64,000 bases of DNA, taken from Lunularia cruciata. Taxonomy: Eukaryota > Streptophyta > Marchantiopsida > Lunulariales > Lunulariaceae. Every line of letters begins with the position of its first letter. The stretch's first letter is position 1. Below the pieces are notes generated by a model. That model was not told the origin of the DNA, ran no database searches, and was given only the letters and a program-made list of their open reading frames with translations. A program made the position numbers and the translations under genes. The DNA lies in the NCBI GenBank assembly GCA_948567375.1, contig OX419759.1, positions 18,072,744 through 18,136,743 on the forward strand, written 5' to 3'. This document shows positions 46,981 through 57,495 of this stretch, in pieces.

Positions 46981-47738
46981 TGTAATACTCCAAGGATATG
47001 AGACCTAAGAAAGAAACACACCATGAAGAACACACGATTTCACACTCAAACCTCCGATGCTCCAAGGGAGCACCTTCTCTTTGTTATATAGACAAAGAGG
47101 ATCTCTTCCAAGGAAGCTCCACCCTAGGATTAGGCACACTGATAGGTGACATGTCAGCAAGCTCCACCCTTGGATTACTTACTTGGATGGGTGATATATC
47201 GGTCTTGGTCCTATCTGGTTGAGCAAACAAGCTTTCACTATAAGGAATCGTTTAGAGAATCGTCCTATAAGAATCTCGGAACCACGTGGATGAGGCAACG
47301 TTGAAAAGCTCTCGCTGAGACAAAGCAAGAGGGAGGGAAGGCTAGTCTTTCCTCTATTTGTGGGGAGAGTCTACACATTTTTTGAGGCCCAATTCGTCCT
47401 TTTAGGCCTCCAAAATTGCCTTCAAAGATTTCAAGCATATTTTGGTTCCTACTCTATTCGTAAAAATCCCCATTTGGTGATATCTCTTTTTGATCTATTC
47501 AATCCATCATGTGTAACATCCTTCTAGATGTTACTAAACCAATTCTTGCCTTTAAATCATATGTCTAGCTATTGGTTCTAAAGTTTTCAAGTCTATTTTG
47601 GTTTTTGCCCTATTAGTAGAAGTACCCTTTTGGTAATATTTCTATTTGATCTATTTTGACCATCATGTATAATATCATTCCAGATATTACCAAACCAAAT
47701 TTCACATCTAGATCATATGGCTGGCTCTTGGTATTATA
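46981..47738 (-). repeat. A4 3' LTR
   Basis: 758 bp, TGTAATAC...GTATTATA (last codon-like triplet changed from ACA to ATA). It shares the internal duplication with the A1 LTRs. A polypurine tract lies at 47739-47757 on the minus strand. Confidence 0.88.
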
Positions 47739-47757
47739 AACCTCTCTCTTTTTAAGA

Positions 47758-49270
47758 CGCAACATCCTCATTGTGCAATTGTTGCTCAAATGCTTGCACC
47801 AACACCGGTGCATGTGTCAAATTGGCAGCGGGCTCCCAAGTTGCTTTATAGAAGGGGTAACCTTTCCACTATACTAGATAGTCCACCTGTGGATAGCGAG
47901 TACCACGTATGCATTTTTGGGGAATACGCTTCACTTCATATTCCTCACTGCCATCAATGAGTGTTAGACAAGGTCAAATATCTTGTGTGGAATGACAAGA
48001 GCCCAATCGGAGAGTATATCTGTATAGTAGAGAAACATGGAACACTGGATGGATCTTCATGTGTGGTGGTAGCTTGAGGTGAAATGCAACAGTGCCAACT
48101 CGACAAAGAATAGAAAAATGCCCAATAAAATGGGGTTTGAGCTTATGAAGGCCAAAAAGTATGAGGCTGGTTGTAGACAGCCACACTTGATCCCCAACAT
48201 TGAACTCCATGTGCCTACGGTGTGCATCAACATACTACTTTTGTCAATTTTGTACAATTTGCAATTTGTGTTTGGCGCGCTCCACACCTTGTTGGATTTT
48301 AGAAACAAATGTGTTGACTACGTTGACCTTGGTAGCCACCGGTCGGATCTTCATCAAGCTAGAAGGTGTGAAGGGATACTCACTATACATGAGGAAGAAC
48401 GGATTGATATGGGTGGATGCATTCACCAAATTATTGTTAGCAAATTCCACCAACAGGAGTAGGGTGTCCCACCTCTCTTGCTCCTCTAAGGTGAAGCCGC
48501 ATGGCATGTTTTCAATAGTGCAATTAGTCTGCTTTGTTTGTCTATCTGTTTGGGGATGGTAAGCTGTGGACATGGCCAACTTGGTTTTGAAGAAACCAAA
48601 GAGTGTTTGCCAAAACAAATTGGTGAATTGAGTATCTCTATCGGGGATGAGTACTTGAGACAAGCCATGGTGAGAGAAGAGTGCATCTAAGTATAATTGA
48701 GCTAGTTGCGGAGCGGTAACATCCTTGTTAGTAGGGTGTACATGAATCATTTTGATGAGCCAGTCCACAAAGACCACGATGGAGTCAAATCCTAAGGTGA
48801 TCTTGGGTAATTCACACATGAGATCCATACTCACATGTTCCCAATGTTGTGTAGGAGTGGAGAGAGGTTGAAGGAGCCTTATAAGTGCTTGATTAGAAGC
48901 TTTGTTCTATTGACAGAGTAGGCAGCTACGCATGTAGTCCATCACATTGTTGCTCATTTTGGGCCAATAGTAATGGCGTTGGACTGCATCCAAGGTCTTG
49001 TCCACTCCGACATGACCTACAATGGCCGAATCATGACATTTTGCTAGAATGGTGGTGCATAATTTTGGAACATTTGGGATCCATAATCTACCATCACAAA
49101 AGGTGAGTCCTTGGGTGTTGGTGATGCATTTAGATGATTGTGCTCCTACAATCTATGGATTAGTTTTTGTAGTAACTAGAATCTTTGGCCAGAATTCAGG
49201 GTTAATCTTAACCTCTACCACCAAATTGTTTGCTATCGACATGCGGGTGAATGCATCTACAAGTTGCTTC
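47758..49270 (-). pseudogene. A4 integrase and chromodomain
   Basis: The longest frame (48834-48244) carries the integrase core: MDLMCELPK, VVFVDWLIKMIHVHPT, LIPDRDTQFTN and MSTAYHPQTDRQT. The second catalytic position reads PDRDTQ. The upstream zinc-binding part is at about 49080-48860 with stops. The C-terminal part (48210-47974) has VWLSTTSLILFG and MKIHPVFHVSLLYRY. The chromodomain follows to about 47760 with TGG-to-stop and other breaks. Confidence 0.85.
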
Positions 49271-51100
49271 TTACCTTCCACATAGGTAATTGTCATATTG
49301 AAGCATTATTGCCACTCTACCTATCAAATCTAGCGACGAGATACATCTTTCTATGTCTCGAGGTAGACTAGAAGTTTGTGGTCTATCTCTACTACAAATG
49401 CCTTCTTGCCTAGATAGTGCTTCCAATGCTTGGTTGCAAGGACAATGGCAAAGACAATAGTTGTGCTCTATTGGTAACAACTTTTGAGAGAAATATGCAA
49501 TTGGATGCAATTGGATGCCATCCATCATGCCACTCTTGTTGTAGGACTGCTCCTATTGCTATGCCTGATGCATTTGTAGCCAAGTTGATTGGACATTTTG
49601 GGTCATACCACTTCAAGATTGGTGCATGTAGCAAGGCAGCTTTCAATTCTTGAAAGGTCAACTCTTGTGCGGTACTCCACGTCCATTTCTTCCCCTTGCC
49701 AAGTAGTGTTGTTAAAGGTTGTGCAACCTTGGAGAAATCCTTGACAAATCAACAATAGAATCCTATCAACCCCAAGAAGCTCTTGAGTTGAGTTTGATCT
49801 TCTGGGGTACATAAGTTTTGAATGACCTTTATTTTATCTATCAATATTTGAATACCCTCTGCACTTACTCTATGCCCTAAGTAATCTACTTCAGACTTGC
49901 CAAACTTGCACTTTGAGAGTTTAGCATACAATCAATTTTGTCTTGGAATCTAGAGGGCTTCTCATGGATGTTTGTGTTTTGTCATTGTGCTACTATATAC
50001 TAAGATGTCATCCAGGAAGACAATAACAAATTTATCCAAATATGGACAAAATATGCCATTCATTAGACTCATGAGAGTAGCTAGTGCATTGGTGAGACCA
50101 AAAGGTATCACGAGACACTCAAAGTGGCCATACTTGGTTTGAAAGGCAATTTTGTACACATCCTCCTTTGCAATTTGGATTTGATTGTAACCGCTCCGCA
50201 AGTCCAGTTTGGTGAAGTGTCTTGCTCCATTGAGTTGATCAAATAGGTCATCCATGCGAGGTAAATGGTATTTTCTTCACTGTTTGTTGATTGAGACCCC
50301 GATACTTGATGCACATGCGCATTGTATCGTCCTTCTTCTTCACAAACAAGACATGAGCCCCATATGGGTGATACATTGGGTTGGATGAACCTTTTTTGCA
50401 ACATATCCTCAATTTGATTCTTACACTCCTCCAACTCATGAGGTGATATGAGATATGAGGCCTTACAAGGAGGTGTCTTATCCATGAATATCTCAATTTT
50501 ATGATCTACTCTCCTTTTTGGTGGTAATCCTATAGGTAGATCATTGAGAAAGACATCTTGAAACTCATTTACCACATCCTTCAATTTCTCAAGAATTTGT
50601 CCATCAAGTTGTGCACTCTAGACTTCTCTTATTAGATCCATGAAACATCTATCAGTTTTATAGATAGTTGTTGTCCCTATGACATAGAGAGGCAATTCTT
50701 GCTTGTGTGATTTTTCTTTAACCCAACTAATTGACCATTTGTGGGTTCTCACTATTTTCTTCCTCCAATCTACCATAAGGTTGTAATGCTCCATCCATGG
50801 CATGCCAAAGATTGCATCATAATGAGCTAATTTTATCACTTGCCACTCAATTGCTTCTTGATATTCTCTTATAGAGAGTGTTACCTGCCTAGGTAATGGT
50901 TCAATCCTCTTTATTTGCCTGTTAGGTAGCTCTACTTCTTTGCTCTCATCTCTCTCTAGATCCATTCCCAATCTTATTGCAATAAAGTGAGACAAGAAAT
51001 TCTTTATTGCTCTCAAATCTATTAATACTCTCACTTGATTATCTTCTAGGACTCCATTAACAATAATCAATTGTGAGGTTACCTTTTAGGACCTTTGCGC
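49271..51100 (-). pseudogene. A4 protease, RT and RNase H
   Basis: The protease region 51070-50618 reads VLIDLRAIKNFLS, in which the DSGA active-site motif has become DLRA. RT spans 50584-49749 with [39 protein letters not shown] (FLDD near 50015) and KCKFGKSEVDYLGH. RNase H (49661-49271) has LATNASGIAIGAVLQQ. Frames change at least four times. Confidence 0.85.
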
Positions 51101-52313
51101 TCTCATTTTCTTCCTTCCCTTTTCTACTTCCTTATTGAGCTAATAAAGCCGCAAGGTACATTTATTGGCAATCTTTGTTTTCCAAAGTGATTTCCACCTC
51201 CTCCTCTTTAGTGCATCTCTCCATGTTGTTCAAAGATTGCCTATATGAAGGCCAAGGGCCTTTGGGGAGACGAGCATGATAGTTGGTAGACGTGTGCCTA
51301 ATACGGCCACAATTGTAACAATGGCGTTGTTCTCCTCAAGTTCCTTCTCCTTGTGGGACTCAATCTCTCCGTTCTTCTACACATCTCTGCTCTTCTTGGA
51401 GCGGTTGTGCTCCTCGGTCTCAAAACTGAAGGTTGCCTAGTTCCATTGGTATTGTTCCACCCATATGTGGCAATTTTGCCCGATAATGTTGAGGTGGAAC
51501 TACTCCTTCACCTCCACCCAATGCCCCTACTATTCTCTACGTCCAAGCAACGGCTTCAAATACCGAGCAAGGATTTTGAACCATGATTTCTTGGCAAATC
51601 TACTCCTTCAAACTGTAATACTCTAAGGACAAGAGAAGAGAGAGAAACACAAATTACACACTCAACATTTGGTGCCCTAAAGGAGCACCTTCTCTTTACT
51701 ATATAGACAAAGAGGATCTCCTCCAAGGAAGCTCCACCATAGGATTAGGCACATAGATAGGTGACATATCAACAAGCTCAACCCTTGGATTACTTACTTG
51801 GATGGGTGACATGTCGGTCTAGGTCCTATCTGGTTGGTCAAACAAGCTTTGATTGGAGGGAATCTTCCTGTAGGAGTCTCAGAATCACGTAAGGTATCAT
51901 TGGTAAGCTCTTGACGAGACAATCTAGGAGGGAGTGAAGGCTAGCCTTACTTTTGTTGAAGGGACGCTTGCAAATTTTTGAGGTCTAATTCATCCGTTTA
52001 GGCCTCCAAAATTGTCTTCAAAGATGAGGCATATTTTGATTCCTACTCTATTAGTAGAAGTCCTCTTTTGGTGATACTTCTTTCTGATCTGTTTAGTCCA
52101 TCATGTGTAACATCCTTCCAGATGTTACGAAACCAATTCTCACCTTTAAATCATATGTTTAGCTATTGGTTCTAAGGTTCTCAAGTCTATTTCGGTTTCT
52201 GCTCTATTAGTAGAAGTACTCTTTTGGTGATACTTCTATCTGATCTATTTTGACCATCATTTATAACATCATTCTAGATGTTACCAAACCAAATTTCACA
52301 TCTAGATCATATG

Positions 52314-52699
52314 TGTAACAATATGGAGTTTAGCGACGAAGTCAGTCAGGCTCACGAAGTAGCACATAAGACAAATTAACCTAATATTCCGAAAGTATCT
52401 AGGAAGCTTCTTGGTTAGCTTAGCTTACACCTTAAGTAAGTAGCTTCTAGAAGGAAGCTTTTAGAAGCTTCCAACTAGCTTAGCTTGCACGCCAAGTAGA
52501 CGGCTTCCTAGTTAACTTGGCTTGCACTCTAAGAAAGCGGCTTGAGGAAGCTTCTTGAGAAGCTTCTCAAGGGCCTTGTATGCTACCTATAAATACCAAA
52601 GCCAAAGTTCATGCTAGGCATTTAGAGTTTTCCCTCATTCAAGTGTCCCAATGTGAGTTTCCATTCTCCTATTTCTCTCCTCGGTTTCGGTCTTTTACA
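52314..52699 (+). repeat. B2 5' LTR with GAAnnTTC dyads and TATA box
   Basis: 386 bp. GAAGCTTC occurs at 52403-52410, 52464-52471, 52547-52554 and 52559-52566, and TTCTAGAA at 52445-52452. The last two GAAGCTTC copies overlap a perfect 18-bp palindrome at 52554-52571. TATAAATA follows at 52588-52595. The dyads match the core of plant heat-shock elements (GAAnnTTC). The end TTTTACA abuts the PBS after one base. Confidence 0.88.
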
Positions 52700-52979
52700 T
52701 TGGTATCAGAGCAGGAATGGGATGGATGGAATTTATGGACCACCAAATCCACTTCCGCCAAACCATTGGGACTTTCATGTCCAAATATTACCAAAGCATC
52801 ATTTCACAAAATTCATCACCTCACGCTTTGGGCAGGATTTTCTACATATGATCACCGTGTCAGAGGAACCCTTGATACTTCCAGTTGTAACTTATGGAGA
52901 ACGGTGGACGTGTTGTAGCTATGTGTTAATCAACTAGATAAATCAAGGGTAGTGAAATAGAGTAGTAGCGATGGCGGAA

Positions 52980-53868
52980 ATACCGGATGTTATCCTTGCA
53001 ATGCAACAACAAATCGAGCATCTTACTCGATTGTTGGATGAACGAGACTAGCAACGATGAGAATAGATAGACAGAGCGCCAGTTCGAGATGGAGAAGATC
53101 GCATTTGATTTCCAAAACCCAAGGTGTTTGAAGGCAAGAATCTTCCATGCACAATGGATAATTTTGTGTTTGACTGTGAACGTTACTTTGAAGCCACCAA
53201 TCTTCAAGACGAGCGGAAACAAATTCTCTTAGCTTCTAGCCAGTTGGATGGCGTGGCAAAACTTTGGTGGCGATTCCGAGTAGAAAGAGCTGAACGACAA
53301 ATTGTTGCACCGATTTTGACATGGGCAGAATTCAAGGATGCAATACTTGGTCGATTTTAGACTATAAATGCCACCCGAGCTGCACGAGATAAATTGGCGG
53401 AGTTGAGGCAGATTGGCTCAATGAGAAACTACATCACACAATTTCAGAATATCATCATGCAAATTCCAGATATCCAAGAAGGTGAAGTTTTGGATCGATT
53501 TGTGCGAGGATTGAAGTCACGAACCAGATTGGAGGTGACCATGCGAGAGCCACAGAACGTAGAAGAAGCCATGCAATTGGCTGAGCATTTTGATTCCTTA
53601 GTTACGACAACTTGGTCTTGACCTTGATCTACACAAAACCTACCAATACCACGAGTGGAAGAACTGGTACCAATGGAGATTGATGTTATCCAACAAAATC
53701 CACTTGGCACAATAGATAGAGAAAGATTACGACAAAATGGAGGTTGCTTTTATTGTCGCCAAGTTGGACATCACATTGCTGAATGTCCACTTAGGAATGG
53801 GCGACGTCGACAAGTTGCCCAGATGGAGTTTGTGGAACAGAATGATCAGGGGAACAAAGAATCCCAAT
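52980..53868 (+). pseudogene. B2 gag
   Basis: The capsid domain begins near 53106 (MFEGKNLPCTMDNFV at 53124). It continues with VAKLWWRFRV and WAEFKDAILGRF, is interrupted by TAG at 53358-53360, and carries on in the same frame with KLAELRQIGSMRNYITQF. The nucleocapsid knuckle CFYCRQVGHHIAEC lies near 53747-53790. A second frame opens at 53655 after a small shift. Confidence 0.85.
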
Positions 53869-53929
53869 AGGAGATTTCGAGCCGCCTACTAGGAGCTTGA
53901 TTAGTTCCAATGGGATTGAAGGCTTGACC

Positions 53930-55945
53930 TATGCAAGTTTGCTTCACTTGCAAGGTATGATATCTAATCATGGTTGTAGGATTTTGGTTGATTTTGGAAG
54001 TTCATAGAATTGCATATCTATGCAAGTAGCAAAGGAATTGGGTATTCCTATCAAGCCAGTGATTGGAAGTAGTTTGATGATGGCGGATGGTAGAAAAGGT
54101 TCTGCATTCCGCACCTCGCATCTTGTTACCTTCAAGATTGGGAAGGAGTATTTGGAGTGTATGAGGTTTGTAGTGGCACCTCTACACTATGATATCATTC
54201 TAGGACTACCTTGGCTTGAACGTCATAAGGTACAATTTAATTGGACCCGACGTCAAATTCAAGTACAACACCAAGGTAGGAATTTTTTATTAGGTTGTCT
54301 GGCACCTCTGAGTAAGACACCTAAGAATAGTCAGTCCCAAGATGTGAAGTTTGTTGAGAAGGTAGCCATAGAGCAAATCTGGGAGGGAGATGAGTCCCAA
54401 GATGGGAAGTTTGCCAAGAAGGCAACCATGGAGCAAGCTTGGAAGAAAGATGAGTCCCTAGAAGGAAAGTTTGTCAATGGAGCAGCCATATAGCAAGCTT
54501 TGGAGGAAGATAAGTCTGTATTCGCGGCGTGGATCAAGCCGATTGCACAAGAACAATCTGAGGAGGGCCAGATGCCGCATCAAGCAATGATTGATCGGAT
54601 AGTTCATGAGTTTGCAGATGTGTTTCCGGATGATCTGCCAAAGGGATTACCCTCTGATCGAGGTATGCCCTTCAAGATCAAGTTATTACCAGGGAGTACT
54701 CCAATGAGTAGACCAATCTATCGGCTCTCACCAAAGGAGTTGGAGGAGTTGCGAACAACACTTATAGAGTTGTTGGAGAAGGATTTCATACGACATAGTA
54801 CCTCTCCGTGGGGAGCACCAGTACTATTTGTTCCAAAGAAGGATGGAGGACTTCATTTCTATATTGATTACCGTGGGCTCAATAAGCAAACCGTGAAGAA
54901 TGCATATCCCTTGCCTCGAATTGATGACCTGCTTGATCAATTAAGTGGAGCACGCTACTTTTCCAAGCTAGATCTTTGTAGCGGCTATTGGCAAATTCCT
55001 ATTGAAGGAAATGACGTGCAAAAGACTGCCTTTCGCACAAGGTATGGACATTTTGAGTGGAGAGTTCTACCTTTCGAACTCACTAATGCTCCAGCAGTCT
55101 TCATGGATCAGATGCATCGGGTGTTGGAGGGACTATTGGATCAATCTATGGTAGTGTTCTTAGATGATATCTTAATCTATAGTAGGATAAAGGCAGAACA
55201 TAGGAATCATGTGCGAGAAGTCCTAAGATGACTACGACAGTGGAAATTTTACTGCAAGAAGTCAAAGTGTGCTTTTTGGCAGAAGGAGGTTACCTTCTTG
55301 GGTCATAAGATCTCATCAGAGGGGATCAAGATGGAAGAAGAGAAGATCAAGGCCATTACTGATTGGCCTACCCTGAAGGATGCTACCAAATTACGAGCAT
55401 TCAATGGATTGGCCAGTTTTTATCGACGGTTCATCCACTATTATGCTGGCGTGGCTACACCATTGACTGACCTCTTGGGAAAGAACTCGAGCTTCCAATG
55501 GACCACCAAGCATCAAGAAGCATTCCAAAAGTTAAAGCATATGGTGTCTTCAAGACCCATTCTTCAACCATATGATCCTCAACTACCTTGTGTGGTTGAT
55601 TTTGATGCTTCTAACTTTGCAATTGGAGCTGTGTTGCAACAAGAATTTCCAGATGGACTACATCCTATTGCCTTTGTGTCTCACCGGCTAAATATAGCTG
55701 AAAGAAATTACTTTGCTCGAGATTGGGAACAACTTGCAATGGTATATGCCACCAAGGTATGGAGGCATTATCTCTTGGAGAAACAAGTGATCATGCAAAC
55801 TGATCACAAGCCATTGTTGCAGACCTTACACCTAGAGCACATGAAGAGTCAACATCATCAATGGGAAGAGCAACTCCAATTGTTCGACATCAAACTTGAG
55901 TACAAACCAGGTCGGTTCCATGTCATCCCTGATGCTCTATCATGA
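53930..55945 (+). pseudogene. B2 protease, RT and RNase H
   Basis: The protease active site near 53985-54005 reads VDFGSS followed by TAG. A frame (54020-54493) covers the rest, with LGIPIKPVIG and ILGLPWLERH. Then come repeated acidic linkers of the form GKFxxKAxxEQxW (54340-54490), ending at TAG 54491. RT (54500-55231) has [33 protein letters not shown] and [11 protein letters not shown]. It ends at TGA 55229-55231 and resumes in frame. RNase H (to 55943) has VDFDASNFAIGAVLQQ and TDHKPLLQTL and ends at TGA 55943-55945, where related proteins have Arg. Confidence 0.88.
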
Positions 55946-56754
55946 AGACCTGATTTGAAGTCTCTTCCTCTCATCACGGCAGCAATTACGATAGTGTCAA
56001 TTGATCCCAAGATTCATAACAAGTTTCGGTTAGCTCTACAGCAAGATCCCTTCTTCCAAATGATACATGGTTGGCTAACAACAAGTGACAAGGAGTACAA
56101 CACCTTCTCCTTCAAGGAAGGCCTTCTATTCCATGCGGACTGGATCTATGTTCTAGCCAAAGGTGATCTTCGACTTGTGCGCCTTCAAGAAGCCCATGAT
56201 TTACCCATCGTTGGTCACATGGGTGTGGACAAGACCTTGGGTACCCTCCAACGTCAATGGTGGTGGCCAAACATGACACGGGATGTTCAAGAATTTGTCC
56301 GATTGTGTGAGAGCTGCCAACATAACAAGGCCAGAAACCAGAAGCCGGGTGGACTCCTTCAACCGCTTGCCGTTCCATCAGCTCGTTGGGAGCATGTGAG
56401 CTTGGATCTCATCACATCCTTGCCAGAGACAAAACAAGGACACACCGCCATCGTGGTGTTTGAGGATAAGCTTAGTAAGCAAATCCAGTTGGCACCAAGC
56501 TGTGATACCATGGATGCTCCAACCTTAGTGCAAATCTACTTCAACAATGTCGTCAAGCATCATGGAATGCCACGCGTACTCATCTTCAACCGTGATCCTT
56601 GCTTTACCGGGAAGTTTTGGCAAGCACTCTTTCAGATACTCGACACCAAGCTTGCTTTGTCCACAGCCTATCATCCTCAAACTGATGGACAAACCAAACG
56701 TGCAAATCGTACATTGGAGGATATGTTGCGTGCCTTTGTCAATGTCCACCATAC
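55946..56754 (+). pseudogene. B2 integrase, N-terminal and core part, cut by copia E
   Basis: The HHCC zinc region is GHMGVDKTL with CESCQHNKA (about 56214-56330). The DDE core has VVFEDKLSKQIQLAP, VLIFNRDPCFTGKFW and STAYHPQTDGQTKRAN. The first catalytic Asp region reads FEDK. The frame is intact up to VNVHHT at 56754, where copia E begins, and resumes at 61624-61629 (T)NWDECLAVAEFAYNNS. Removing E restores codon register. Confidence 0.9.
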
Positions 56755-57156
56755 TGTTATGTTTGGCTTGCTATAAGTGACTTGCCTGATCAAGAGCAAG
56801 AGCAAAACTTGACTGATGGAAACTCCTTATAGTATCATGCGGATATATATTCAGTCACTTCTAAGGTTGAGTATTAAAGTGACTAGATATCTTGAGTGGT
56901 CAATACTCATGAAGTCACGCAAGTCTATATTCAGGAGTTTAGACAGTGACAGAGTGACTATCCCTGTGTTTGTATATATATACATATGTGCAATGGAAAT
57001 ACAGGGTCGTAGGCTGGTGTGAGCCTGTTTCAGCCGTGGAGGTAGCTTCCGGGACAGGGAGTGAACCACGTTATTTCTTGTTAGTCCTCTGATTATGTTT
57101 AATGGGTCTTATGATGTGCTATTGCGAGAGGTCCCTTGGGACTGTATTTTCTAACA
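56755..57156 (+). repeat. E 5' LTR
   Basis: 402 bp from TGTTATG to CTAACA, with an alternating TATATATATACATATG tract near 56977-56990 that could serve as TATA box. It differs from the 3' LTR by a few substitutions, a 4-bp insertion near its start and one fewer GAGCAA repeat unit near 56800. Confidence 0.92.
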
Positions 57157-57246
57157 ATTGGTATCAGAGCGTAGTTGGTCCTCAAGAGGGTCTTGAGATC
57201 TGAGGGTGCAGGGAAGTGGGTCTAGAAGCAAGTCCACAGCAAAGCA

Positions 57247-57495
57247 ATGGCAGGGGTGATATCCATATCCAATGCTAAATTTGCAGTGGAGAAGTTTGAT
57301 GGGAAAAACAATTTTGGACTTTGGCAACTGAAGATGAAGGACCTTCTTGTCCAGCAAGGACTGCATGGAGCACTGAAGAAGAAAAAGGAGGACAAAAGTG
57401 ATGAGGATGGGGAAGATGAAGATGCAGATCTGAGAGCTATTAGCACTATTAGGTTGAACCTTGCTGATGAAGTGCTATACAATGTTTATGAATGA
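57247..57495 (+). CDS. Copia E gag N-terminal part (frameshifted from the main ORF)
   Basis: Begins MAGVISISNAKFAVEKFDG, the typical start of copia-type gag that binds the element RNA and forms the particle. KKKKEDKSDEDGEDEDAD is an acidic/basic linker. The frame stops at 57493-57495. The sequence continues in the next frame from about 57490 (NEESAPKLW). An extra T in the TTT run near 57485-57488 is the simplest cause. It lies 77 bp after the PBS, so it is the real start of the polyprotein. Confidence 0.85.
   Translation: MAGVISISNAKFAVEKFDGKNNFGLWQLKMKDLLVQQGLHGALKKKKEDKSDEDGEDEDADLRAISTIRLNLADEVLYNVYE

Larger units (their letters stand above)
46981..51613 (-). mobile_element. Gypsy A4, 3' two-thirds (3' LTR to gag), interrupted by S at 51613
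   Basis: Minus-strand copy of family A. It holds the 3' LTR (46981-47738), chromodomain, integrase, RNase H, RT, protease and the 3' part of gag. Gag is cut at 51613 by the solo LTR S and resumes at 62786. With S removed the gag sequence aligns continuously with A1 at 13990-14050. The 5' LTR lies just past the window end. Its insertion cut the LINE at 46980. Confidence 0.9.

Noticed and set aside
51353-51586. Plus-strand 77-codon frame repeated at 13755-13988
   Set aside because: The similarity between the two places comes from the antisense gag of A4 and A1. The plus-strand frame has no known motif.
56112-56378. Minus-strand frames opposite B2 integrase and RT
   Set aside because: They are shadows of the plus-strand Pol frame with no motifs of their own.
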